Part shown: positions 1-5,122 of the stretch, in pieces | Position numbering within the stretch: the first letter of the stretch is position 1 | Layout: each line of letters begins with the position of its first letter | Assembly: GCA_016928495.1 (NCBI GenBank) | Contig: JAFGKQ010000238.1 | Location: 1-5,122 of the forward strand | DNA from: Candidatus Fermentibacterales bacterium | Lineage (GTDB): Bacteria; Fermentibacterota; Fermentibacteria; Fermentibacterales; JAFGKQ01 | Direction: 5' to 3' | DNA: 5,122 nt | Program-made: the position numbers and the translations under genes | Notes under the pieces: model-generated | Told to the model about the DNA's origin: nothing | Database searches by the model: none | Seen by the model: the letters and a program-made list of their open reading frames with translations, nothing else

Positions 1-24
1 GAATCCGGGCGCAACCCGCAGCAT
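1..24 (-). CDS. Possible start of a further downstream gene (truncated by window edge)
   Basis: Eight bases after the yraN stop, an ATG at 24-22 opens a frame of eight codons (MLRVAPGF) that reaches the window edge. Tight spacing on the same strand fits the operon pattern, but there is no Shine-Dalgarno sequence and the fragment is too short to assign to any family. Confidence 0.25.
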
Positions 25-32
25 CGCCGCGG

Positions 33-431
33 TCAGACCGTGTAGAAGCCTCCGGGCCGGAACGCGCCCGGAAGATACAGCCGCATGGCCAGCTCACCGG
101 GATCGGGCGAGGTCTCCTCGACCACCGCCACATCGAAGCGGCAGGTCTCGAAGGCAGGCTGCTCCCGGGCTATGAAGGCGGCTGCGGAGTCCGACAGCCT
201 CGTCTTCTTCCGGGAGTCGATCTTGGAAAGGGTGAGAGTGGAGCTCCGGTAACCTGCGAGCTTGACCTCCACGAACACCAGCAGATCTTCCTTTATCGCG
301 ACCAGGTCCAGCTCGCCGTGGCGAGTGCGGTAGTTGCGCGCCAGCAGGGTGAACCCCAGCCTCTCCAGGCTGGCGCCTACGAAGGCCTCGGCAGCCCTCG
401 ATCGCGCGAGACGGCTATCGGAGCCGGCCAA
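33..431 (-). CDS. yraN: YraN/UPF0102 family protein (predicted endonuclease fold)
   Basis: This is a conserved bacterial protein with a restriction-endonuclease-like fold, commonly encoded next to rnhB; its biochemical role is not settled, though links to DNA processing or recombination have been suggested. The 132-residue length is typical. The family core is clear: SRAAEAFVGASLERLGF at 11-27, ARNYRTRHGELDLVA at 31-45, and LLVFVEVK at 50-57. Glu40, Asp42, Glu55 and Lys57 form the PD-(D/E)XK-like acidic and basic set. A later CRFDV motif matches the usual RFDV strand. Start is TTG at 431-429: an in-frame TGA lies just upstream at 449-447, and no other ATG, GTG or TTG precedes the conserved region. 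No clear Shine-Dalgarno is seen, and the gene overlaps the end of rnhB by 17 bases, suggesting translational coupling. Confidence 0.9.
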   Translation of the reverse strand: MAGSDSRLARSRAAEAFVGASLERLGFTLLARNYRTRHGELDLVAIKEDLLVFVEVKLAGYRSSTLTLSKIDSRKKTRLSDSAAAFIAREQPAFETCRFDVAVVEETSPDPGELAMRLYLPGAFRPGGFYTV

Positions 432-1074
432 AGAGACCGATCGCGGTCATCTCGCTTACCGGGCTGAAGCTCCTCCGGTGTATGGGGCAAGGCCCAACCC
501 TGCGCAGAGCCTCCAGATGACCGGGGGTCAGGTACCCCTTGTTCCGCGGGAAGTCGTACGCCGGGTATTCATCCCCTGCGCGTATCATGATGTCGTCCCT
601 CGTGACCTTGGCGACTATGCTGGCCGCCGCAATGGTCAGGCTTCGCCGGTCGCCCTTGCAGAGGAAACAGGCATCGAAGGGGAGGCCCTGGACCGGCAGG
701 CCGTCTATGGCGACGAGCATGGACGGGTCTTCGCCGGCGCCCAGGTCGGCAGCAACGCTGGAGAAGGCCCTCCGCACGGCTTCTGCCATGCCGTTCCTGT
801 CGATCTCCGAAGCCTCGATGATCGAGATCGAGTGACCGACGCATGTCTCGAGGATCAGAGGGAGAAGAGCCCGCCTCCTGGCATCGGAGAGGCACTTGCT
901 GTCGGTTACTCCGTCCAGGAGGGCGCCGTGAGGCAGCACTACGCCGGCCGTTACCATGGGGCCTGCAACCGGGCCTCTTCCGGCTTCGTCGATTCCGGCA
1001 AGCCAGGAATGACCCTCGCGGAGCCTGCTATCGAGCTCGTATGGCAGGAGCGGGGTGGAACCGGACTCCCGCAG
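415..1074 (-). CDS. rnhB: Ribonuclease HII
   Basis: RNase HII cleaves RNA in RNA/DNA hybrids and starts removal of single ribonucleotides misincorporated in DNA. Translated from CTG at 1074, the protein is 219 residues, within the normal range. The four acidic metal ligands are visible: Asp29 and Glu30 in GIDEAGRGPVAGP (27-39), Asp124 in VAIDG, and Asp142 in CKGDRRS. Further family motifs are DSKCLS near 58-63, AAASIVAKVTRDD near 149-161, NKGYLTPGHLEAL, and the terminal HRRSFSPV. Starting at the first ATG (957) would give 180 residues without the Asp-Glu pair and so an inactive enzyme, making that start very unlikely. CTG is preferred because a strong Shine-Dalgarno lies 8 bases upstream; another CTG at 1047 lacks one. 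The exact start remains inferred. The 3' end overlaps yraN by 17 bases. Confidence 0.92.
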   Translation of the reverse strand: MRESGSTPLLPYELDSRLREGHSWLAGIDEAGRGPVAGPMVTAGVVLPHGALLDGVTDSKCLSDARRRALLPLILETCVGHSISIIEASEIDRNGMAEAVRRAFSSVAADLGAGEDPSMLVAIDGLPVQGLPFDACFLCKGDRRSLTIAAASIVAKVTRDDIMIRAGDEYPAYDFPRNKGYLTPGHLEALRRVGPCPIHRRSFSPVSEMTAIGLFGRLR

Positions 1075-1079
1075 GCCGA

Positions 1080-1427
1080 CTACCTCTTCTCCCTGATCCT
1101 CGCCGCCTTGCCCTTCTTCTTCCTGAGGAAGAACAGCTTGGCGCGTCTCACCTTGCCGCGCCTGACGACCTCCAGCATCGTGATCTTCGGGGAATGGAGC
1201 GGGAATATCCTCTCCACGCCGACACCGTGGGAGATCTTCCTTATGGTGAAGGTCTCTCCAGCTCCTCCACCCCTACGGGATATGACCACGCCACCGAAGA
1301 CCTGGGTCCTTACCTTGTCGCCCTCTTTGACCTCGTAGTGGACCTTCACCGTGTCTCCGGCACCGAAGTCGGGGATCTCGGCCGACTGCCCGCCAGTCTC
1401 TTCCACTGCCCTGATGAGCTCATCCAT
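1080..1427 (-). CDS. rplS: 50S ribosomal protein L19
   Basis: L19 sits at the 30S-50S interface of the large subunit. The 115-residue product is of normal length and well conserved: [21 protein letters not shown] at 18-38, [20 protein letters not shown] at 47-66, [13 protein letters not shown] at 68-80, and the basic C-terminus [14 protein letters not shown] then KKKGKAARI. The usual FEG is FGG at 44-46. ATG at 1427 is preferred over an in-frame GTG seven codons upstream (1448), because L19 normally begins close to this point and TAAGGA lies 8 bases before the ATG. Its first codons overlap the trmD stop. It ends in TAG at 1082-1080, five bases before the proposed rnhB start. Confidence 0.95.
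   Translation of the reverse strand: MDELIRAVEETGGQSAEIPDFGAGDTVKVHYEVKEGDKVRTQVFGGVVISRRGGGAGETFTIRKISHGVGVERIFPLHSPKITMLEVVRRGKVRRAKLFFLRKKKGKAARIREKR
1083..1094 (-). promoter_or_regulatory. Shine-Dalgarno supporting a CUG start for rnhB
   Basis: AGGGAGAAGAGG (1094-1083) lies within the last codons of rplS and ends 8 bases before the CTG at 1074-1072. It decides the rnhB start: no ATG, GTG or TTG exists in frame between here and the ATG at 957, and that ATG lies downstream of the essential catalytic motif. Confidence 0.6.
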
Positions 1428-2187
1428 GTTCCTCGTCCTTATCCGCACTCACGATCGATGACCGGTCGGCACGCTCCTGGAGCTTCTCGAACTCCGTCCT
1501 GAGAGCATCGACATCAACGTCCTCCAGCAGATCCGGCCTGAGCTTCCTCGTGCGCTCGAGGGCCTGCTGGAACCTCCACTGTATGATGGCAGCGTGGTTG
1601 CCCGAGAGAAGGACCTCCGGTACGGCCATTCCCCTGAACGCAGCGGGCCGGGTGTACCTCGGGAAATCGAGCAATCCCGTGGAGAAGCTGTCCGTTCTGG
1701 CGGACTCGAGCCTCCCCAGGACGCCTGGTATCCATCTCAACACTGCCTCTACGAGTATCATCGCAGGCAGCTCGCCGCCGGAGGTCACTGCATCGCAAAC
1801 GCTGATCTCATCATCTGCGATGGACCTGAACCTCTCGTCGACACCGCCGTAGCGGCCGCAGAATAACACAAGTGCCGCCTCCTTGGCAAGCTCGCCGGCG
1901 AGCGAGTGCGTGAGAGGCCTTCCGGCAGGCGACATCAGGATCACCCGGGACTCTCGACTCCAGGGAATCGACTCCAGGGTCTCGAAGAGCGGTTCCGGGC
2001 GCATGAGCATGCCGGCGCCGCCCCCGAACTGGTAGTCGTCCACTGATCCGCGATCGTCGACGGAGTGCGCCCTGATGTCGCGGACATCGATCCGTGCAAG
2101 CCCTCGGGAGATCGCTCTCGAAACCGTTCCGGTTCGGAGGAACGGTTCGAGGAGATCGGGGAAGATCGTGCAGATGGCGATGTTCAA
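1420..2187 (-). CDS. trmD: tRNA (guanine37-N1)-methyltransferase TrmD
   Basis: TrmD uses S-adenosylmethionine to methylate G37 next to the anticodon, preventing +1 frameshifting. The 255-residue length is normal. Visible family motifs: [17 protein letters not shown] at 1-17, the [11 protein letters not shown] loop at 50-60, MSPAGR at 85-90, [10 protein letters not shown] at 111-120, SGGELPAM at 136-143, RWIPGVLG at 151-158, DSF at 166-168, YTRP at 178-181, [10 protein letters not shown] at 192-201, WR at 204-205 and RPDLL at 217-221. The catalytic Arg (151) and Asp (166) equivalents are present. The trefoil-knot loops deviate: consensus GRYEG is GRYGG, and SIGDYVLTGGE is [11 protein letters not shown]. 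Start is TTG at 2187, with GGGGGA three bases upstream, 10 bases after rimM. The 3' end overlaps rplS by 8 bases. Confidence 0.95.
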   Translation of the reverse strand: MNIAICTIFPDLLEPFLRTGTVSRAISRGLARIDVRDIRAHSVDDRGSVDDYQFGGGAGMLMRPEPLFETLESIPWSRESRVILMSPAGRPLTHSLAGELAKEAALVLFCGRYGGVDERFRSIADDEISVCDAVTSGGELPAMILVEAVLRWIPGVLGRLESARTDSFSTGLLDFPRYTRPAAFRGMAVPEVLLSGNHAAIIQWRFQQALERTRKLRPDLLEDVDVDALRTEFEKLQERADRSSIVSADKDEEHG

Positions 2188-2197
2188 GGTTCCCCCG

Positions 2198-2752
2198 TCA
2201 GGGATCGAGGTCCGTCAGCCCCTCCGGGAGTTCGAGACGGGCCTCCATGCCGGACCAGTCGATCTCTGCCCTGGCAAGCACCATGCAGACAGGGACCGGG
2301 AAGCGCTTTCCGCCACCTTCTACGATGAGCAGAGGGTTGGCGTCGCCCGCTCCTTCGAGATCGACCGTCCTGAGCGGGCCCAGAGCTCGATCGACCAGGG
2401 TCAGATGACGCAGCAGGTCCAAGGGAACCGCTGCGAAGCCGGGGGGAGACACGTCGGCCCTGTCCGCCAGAACCCGTCTCCCGGCCAGATCCTCCGCTGC
2501 CTCCCTGCTGCGCACTCCTTCCAGCTCGATCAGCACCCTCCTGGTATCCCGAAGACTGCAGGACGCGATCCGGAACGGCCGGTCCCCCACGGTGACTCCA
2601 AGACCTTCGGGAAGGGGCCTGGCACCGCCGACCAGCTCGAGTCTCAGGATCAGCCTGCCCCGAAGCCCCTGCGCTCTCTCGAGGACGCCCAGGGCGATCA
2701 GCCCGCTGGAAGGTGAAACCGGCCCGGAGGATGTCCCTCCGGTGCCCGTCAA
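2198..2752 (-). CDS. rimM: Ribosome maturation factor RimM
   Basis: RimM binds S19 and helps 16S rRNA processing and folding of the 30S head. The 184-residue product has the expected two parts. An N-terminal RimM barrel covers about 18-100, with LGVLERAQGLRGRL at 21-34 and SREAAEDLAGRRVL at 82-95. A C-terminal PRC barrel covers about 108-184 and ends in PEGLTDL, the usual family ending. It is divergent: the common HG of the first motif is QG, and an extra Gly/Ser/Thr/Pro-rich N-terminal stretch of about 17 residues is present. The start is TTG at 2752-2750, whose TTGA overlaps the khpA stop by 4 bases; no strong Shine-Dalgarno is visible, so re-initiation is likely. No ATG, GTG or TTG follows in frame near the first motif. 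Location directly before trmD strongly supports the call. Confidence 0.9.
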   Translation of the reverse strand: MTGTGGTSSGPVSPSSGLIALGVLERAQGLRGRLILRLELVGGARPLPEGLGVTVGDRPFRIASCSLRDTRRVLIELEGVRSREAAEDLAGRRVLADRADVSPPGFAAVPLDLLRHLTLVDRALGPLRTVDLEGAGDANPLLIVEGGGKRFPVPVCMVLARAEIDWSGMEARLELPEGLTDLDP

Positions 2753-2979
2753 TCGATTATCTCTATCGTTGCCTTGAGGCCCTTCCTCGCCGCAGCGGAC
2801 CTGATGATGGTCCGCATGGCCTTGGCGATGCGACCATCACGACCGATGACGCGGCCCAGGTCGCTCTCGGCGACCTTGAGCTCGTACACCGTAACGTCTT
2901 CCTCAGTCTTCTCGTCTACTACCACCGAGTCCTGGTCTTCGACGAGCAACCTCGCAAGGTGTTCGACGAGATCCTTCAT
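2749..2979 (-). CDS. khpA: KH-domain RNA-binding protein KhpA
   Basis: This is a 76-residue single-KH-domain protein of the family once called UPF0109/YlqC. In Gram-positive bacteria KhpA dimerises, or pairs with KhpB/EloR, and binds many RNAs, with effects on cell division and elongation; its role here is inferred. It begins MKDLVEHLARLLVEDQDSV, typical of the family. The RNA-binding GXXG loop is GRDG at 46-49 within DLGRVIGRDGRIAKAMRTI, followed by a basic helix and a final TIEIID strand. ATG at 2979 is preferred over an in-frame GTG two codons earlier: a G-rich GGGGGG run lies 7 bases upstream of the ATG but directly abuts the GTG. Its stop overlaps the rimM start by 4 bases. Its position between rpsP and rimM is the usual one outside the enteric bacteria. 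Confidence 0.93.
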   Translation of the reverse strand: MKDLVEHLARLLVEDQDSVVVDEKTEEDVTVYELKVAESDLGRVIGRDGRIAKAMRTIIRSAAARKGLKATIEIID

Positions 2980-3006
2980 TGGCACACCCCCCGGAATAAG
3001 CGGTAA

Positions 3007-3372
3007 CTAGGACTCCGCGTCCGTCCCTGCGGAAGAGCCCCCCTCCGGAATCCCAGTCGTTCTCTTTGCGCCATGCATGGAAACTACTTCAGGCTCGACC
3101 TGCTCACCAGTCCTGAGCCTCGCCCACTTGGCCCATGTCCCCGTTTTCCGGAGGATGCTCCTGACGGTATCGGTCACTCGAGCCCCGTTCGACATCCAGT
3201 AGAACACCCTGCTCTCGTCTACCTTGACCTCCATGGGCTTCTTGAGCGGGTCGTAGTAACCCAGAGCCTCGAGGAACCTGCCGTCCCTCGCGGTCCTCGA
3301 GTCGGCCGCGACTATCCTGTAGAAGGCTTGCCTGGAGCTTCCCAGGCGCCTCAGACGAATGCTGACTGCCAA
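3007..3372 (-). CDS. rpsP: 30S ribosomal protein S16
   Basis: S16 binds the 5' and central domains of 16S rRNA and is needed for 30S assembly. The N-terminal 75 residues match the family closely: MAVSIRLRRLG at 1-11, FYRIVAADSRTARDGRFLE at 17-35, LGYYDPL at 37-43, and YWMSNGARVTDTV at 58-70. At 121 residues it is longer than the short S16 forms (about 80-90); the tail after about residue 80 is hydrophilic and ends in a Gly/Ser/Asp/Glu-rich stretch, as in other extended versions. Start is TTG at 3372-3370, fixed by the conserved N-terminus and by GGAGG six bases upstream. It lies 3 bases after ffh and 27 bases before khpA, and ends in TAG. Confidence 0.96.
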   Translation of the reverse strand: MAVSIRLRRLGSSRQAFYRIVAADSRTARDGRFLEALGYYDPLKKPMEVKVDESRVFYWMSNGARVTDTVRSILRKTGTWAKWARLRTGEQVEPEVVSMHGAKRTTGIPEGGSSAGTDAES

Positions 3373-3375
3373 AAC

Positions 3376-3383
3376 TCACCTCC
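3376..3383 (-). promoter_or_regulatory. Strong Shine-Dalgarno for rpsP, embedded in the ffh stop region
   Basis: GGAGGTGA (3383-3376) is a near-ideal ribosome binding site. It is formed by the final Trp and Arg codons and the TGA stop of ffh. It sits 3 bases before the TTG start of rpsP, with 6 bases between the GGAGG core and the start. It supports the non-AUG start and suggests ribosomes finishing ffh can load directly on rpsP. Confidence 0.8.
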
Positions 3384-4722
3384 AGGTCTTGTAGATCGAG
3401 TCCGGCAGCTTCGCGCCGGGTCTCATTCCTTTCATCAGGTTCTTCATGGCCCTGAAGTCCCTGAGCATGCGGTTCACATCAGGAACGCTAGTGCCGCTAC
3501 CACTAGCTATACGTCTGCGCCTGCTTCCGTCAATGATCTCCGGCCTGCGCCTCTCCTCCGGGGTCATCGAGCGGATCATCGCCTCCATCCTGGACAGGTG
3601 AGCCTCGTCGGGCACCGGGATCTTCGACCTGCCGCCGAGTGGCAGCATCGACAGCACCTCCTGGATGGACCCGAGCTTCCTGAGCCGGGATAGCTCGCCG
3701 AGGAAGTCGTCGAGAGTGAGCGATCCCCTGGCGGCCCTCTCGAGCATCTCCCGCGCCTCCGACTCATCACCGACTGCCTTCTGAGCTCTCTCCACAAGCG
3801 AAACTACGTCGCCCATGCCCAGGATCCTGCCGGCCAGCCTCCCGGGGTCGAACGGCTCCAGGTTCTCGATGCCCTCTCCGGTGCCTACGAACGCGACGGG
3901 CTTGCCCGTCACGGCCCTGAAGGACAGGGCGGCCCCGCCCCTCGAGTCGCCGTCCATTCTCGTCAGCACGGCGGCATCGTAGCCCACGCTGTGCTCGAAG
4001 CCTGCAGCCACTCCGAGGGCATCCTGCCCTGAGAGCCCGTCCAGAACCAGCAGTGAGAGACCGGGCTCGCAGGCGGCCTTTATGCTCCTCAGGTTCGCCA
4101 GCATCTCCTCGTCCACATGCAGGCGGCCGGCGGTGTCCACTATGACCGCGGACGCCTCCCCGGACGCCGCCCTCTCGACCGCCTCCGCAACAAGCTCCTT
4201 GACCCTGTCCGGCCCACTGGCACCCCCGGGGGCGAAGTGAAACAGGGAGCCACACCTCTCGGCCATCACTCGCAACTGCTCCACTGCAGCCGGCCTCTGG
4301 AGATCGGCGGCCACCAGCATAGAGCGCTCTCTTCCGCCCGACCGGGTCTCGATCCAGCGTGCGAGCTTCGCCGCAGTCGTGGTCTTGCCGGTCCCCTGCA
4401 ACCCGAGCAACAGGACGACGAGCGGCCGCCCCGGGGGCAGGGCAAACGGCCTCTCCTCCCCGCCGAGCAGCTTCACCAGCTCGTCATGGACTATCCCGAT
4501 GATCTGCTGGCCGGGCGTGACGCTAGACAAGACCCTCTCACCGAGGGCCTTGCCGGACACGTTCTCCACGAAGCTCTTCACCACAGCGGTGTTGACGTCT
4601 GCCTCGAGAAGCGCCCGCCTGATGTTCCGCATGGCCTCGCGAAGATCCGATTCGGAGACGACACCTCTGCCCGTCAGCCTTCTGAAGGCCTCACCGAGCC
4701 TGGATGCGAGTCTGTCGAACAT
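3376..4722 (-). CDS. ffh: Signal recognition particle protein Ffh (SRP54 GTPase)
   Basis: Ffh binds 4.5S/SRP RNA and signal sequences emerging from ribosomes, and delivers the complexes to the FtsY receptor at the inner membrane by paired GTP hydrolysis. The 448-residue length is normal. Order of parts: N domain (about 1-90) with ALLEADV at 38-43; G domain with P-loop GLQGTGKT at 107-114, a RPAA motif near 143-146, DTAGR at 196-200, SGQDA at 231-235, TRMDGDSRGG at 254-263 and the LGMGD linker at 301-305; then the M domain, with the RNA-binding helix-turn-helix RRRRIASGSGTSV at 401-413. The G4 motif reads TRMD rather than the usual TKxD, an unusual Lys-to-Arg change in a guanine-contacting position. 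ATG start at 4722 is preceded by GGAG five bases upstream. The last two codons and the stop overlap the ribosome binding site of rpsP. Confidence 0.97.
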   Translation of the reverse strand: MFDRLASRLGEAFRRLTGRGVVSESDLREAMRNIRRALLEADVNTAVVKSFVENVSGKALGERVLSSVTPGQQIIGIVHDELVKLLGGEERPFALPPGRPLVVLLLGLQGTGKTTTAAKLARWIETRSGGRERSMLVAADLQRPAAVEQLRVMAERCGSLFHFAPGGASGPDRVKELVAEAVERAASGEASAVIVDTAGRLHVDEEMLANLRSIKAACEPGLSLLVLDGLSGQDALGVAAGFEHSVGYDAAVLTRMDGDSRGGAALSFRAVTGKPVAFVGTGEGIENLEPFDPGRLAGRILGMGDVVSLVERAQKAVGDESEAREMLERAARGSLTLDDFLGELSRLRKLGSIQEVLSMLPLGGRSKIPVPDEAHLSRMEAMIRSMTPEERRRPEIIDGSRRRRIASGSGTSVPDVNRMLRDFRAMKNLMKGMRPGAKLPDSIYKTWR

Positions 4723-4775
4723 GCCGTCTCCGCTCTGAGCTCCGAGGCATCGCCGCCCTGCGGGTTTTGGCCCTG

Positions 4776-4804
4776 AGTATACGCGAAAGGCCTTCAGGCT
4801 TCAA
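4776..4804 (-). promoter_or_regulatory. Sigma-70-type promoter for the ffh-rpsP-trmD-rplS cluster
   Basis: On the minus strand a -35 hexamer TTGAAG (4804-4799) is followed after exactly 17 bases by a -10 hexamer TATACT (4781-4776). Each hexamer matches the housekeeping consensus at all but one or two positions. It lies in the only sizeable intergenic gap (4723-4834), upstream of ffh. The predicted transcript would start near 4769, leaving a leader of roughly 45-47 bases. The spacer contains the 8-base palindrome AAGGCCTT, which may be chance. That this promoter drives the whole downstream cluster is inference from gene packing. Confidence 0.7.
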
Positions 4805-4834
4805 GACTTTCGTTGATTGCGGCAGGACCCGGTC

Positions 4835-5122
4835 TCAGCGAAGGGAAGCCACGGCGGAAGCCATATCCTCCGCGCCGAACAGGAAGGAGCCGGCAACGAG
4901 GATATCGGCGCCCGATTCCCTGAGGGAGCGCGCGTTGGCGTCACTGACGCCTCCATCGACGGAGACGAGTACCTCGCCGTCCCGACCCGCATCCGCCGCC
5001 ATCCTGCGGATCAGGGGCAGCTTCTCCGCGACATGGGCGAGATGACGCTGGCCGCCGTAGCCCGGGTTGACCGTCATGACCAGAACGAGGTCCAGGTGGG
5101 GCATTGCCCAGCGCAACCCGGC
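4835..5122 (-). CDS. rpe: Ribulose-phosphate 3-epimerase, C-terminal part (5' end outside window)
   Basis: The enzyme interconverts D-ribulose 5-phosphate and D-xylulose 5-phosphate in the pentose phosphate pathway (Calvin cycle in autotrophs), in the cytoplasm. The reading frame is open to the window edge, and 95 C-terminal residues are visible of a family that is usually about 220 long. The family signature LVLVMTVNPGYGGQ lies at visible residues 12-25. The later VDGGV motif carries the expected metal-binding and catalytic aspartate of the TIM barrel. GADILVAGSFLF is the phosphate-binding region near the C-terminus. Stop is TGA at 4837-4835. It is separated from ffh by 112 bases containing a promoter, so it is probably the last gene of a preceding unit, although read-through is possible. 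No strong intrinsic terminator follows it. Identification is firm; the start cannot be given. Confidence 0.93.
   Translation of the reverse strand, partial: AGLRWAMPHLDLVLVMTVNPGYGGQRHLAHVAEKLPLIRRMAADAGRDGEVLVSVDGGVSDANARSLRESGADILVAGSFLFGAEDMASAVASLR

Noticed and set aside
415-957. RNase HII starting at the first ATG (180 residues)
   Set aside because: It excludes the DEAGRG motif that is plainly encoded in the same frame just upstream, so it would lack two catalytic acids.
334-1338. A long plus-strand open frame (334 codons) antisense to yraN, rnhB and rplS
   Set aside because: It runs opposite three genes with clear family motifs, its composition is that of a GC-rich shadow frame, and it contains no recognisable domain.
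2075-2716. Plus-strand open frame of 213 codons opposite rimM
   Set aside because: Shadow of rimM; no recognisable motifs, and the minus-strand frame matches RimM in both domains and in context.
4723-4752. An upstream ATG in the ffh leader (ATGCCTCGG...), out of frame with ffh, as a possible leader peptide
   Set aside because: It would run into the ffh coding region with no regulatory stop arrangement, and its Shine-Dalgarno is poor; probably chance.
4117-4776. Plus-strand open frame of 219 codons opposite the 5' half of ffh
   Set aside because: It is antisense to the conserved Ffh N and G domains and shows low-complexity Arg/Pro/Gly-rich content typical of a shadow frame.
4785-4805. GCC-TGAA-GGC hairpin after rpe as a possible terminator
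   Set aside because: The stem is only three base pairs, there is no long T-run, and it overlaps the promoter; not convincing.
1-5122. A novel defence, mobile or biosynthetic system
   Set aside because: All coding capacity is explained by conserved housekeeping genes in a known order; no repeats, transposase, integrase, toxin-antitoxin or CRISPR signals were seen.

Overview
The window is one continuous stretch of high-GC bacterial chromosome in which every credible gene lies on the minus strand, so transcription runs from base 5122 towards base 1. In transcription order it holds: the 3' end of a ribulose-phosphate 3-epimerase gene (rpe), a 112-base gap carrying a good sigma-70-type promoter, then ffh, rpsP, khpA, rimM, trmD, rplS, rnhB and yraN. 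A possible start of one more gene runs off the low-coordinate end. There are no RNA genes, mobile elements, CRISPR arrays or long non-coding stretches. The only gap above 30 bases is the rpe-ffh promoter region.

This is the classical translation and secretion cluster built around the S16-RimM-TrmD-L19 block. Ffh is the protein of the signal recognition particle. S16 and L19 are ribosomal proteins, and RimM matures the 30S subunit. TrmD makes m1G37 in tRNA, and KhpA is a small KH-domain RNA-binding protein. RnhB removes RNA from RNA/DNA hybrids, and YraN is a conserved nuclease-fold protein of unsettled role. Genes overlap or are separated by at most 27 bases from ffh to yraN, which implies a single transcript with translational coupling, probably from the promoter at 4776-4804.

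The khpA gene between rpsP and rimM, with rnhB-yraN downstream, argues against an E. coli-like gammaproteobacterium. This layout occurs in several other bacterial phyla, and I cannot assign one from this window. Several proteins depart from family consensus: the TrmD AdoMet-binding knot, the Ffh G4 motif and the RimM N-terminal motif. Together these suggest a lineage distant from the model organisms.

Two points deserve attention. Non-AUG start codons are frequent: rpsP, rimM, trmD and yraN begin with UUG, and rnhB has no AUG, GUG or UUG that would keep its catalytic DEAGRG motif, so a CUG with a strong Shine-Dalgarno sequence is proposed. TrmD keeps its catalytic Arg and Asp but has unusual residues in the two most conserved cofactor-loop motifs. 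I found no evidence of a new biological system; this is essentially a housekeeping locus.
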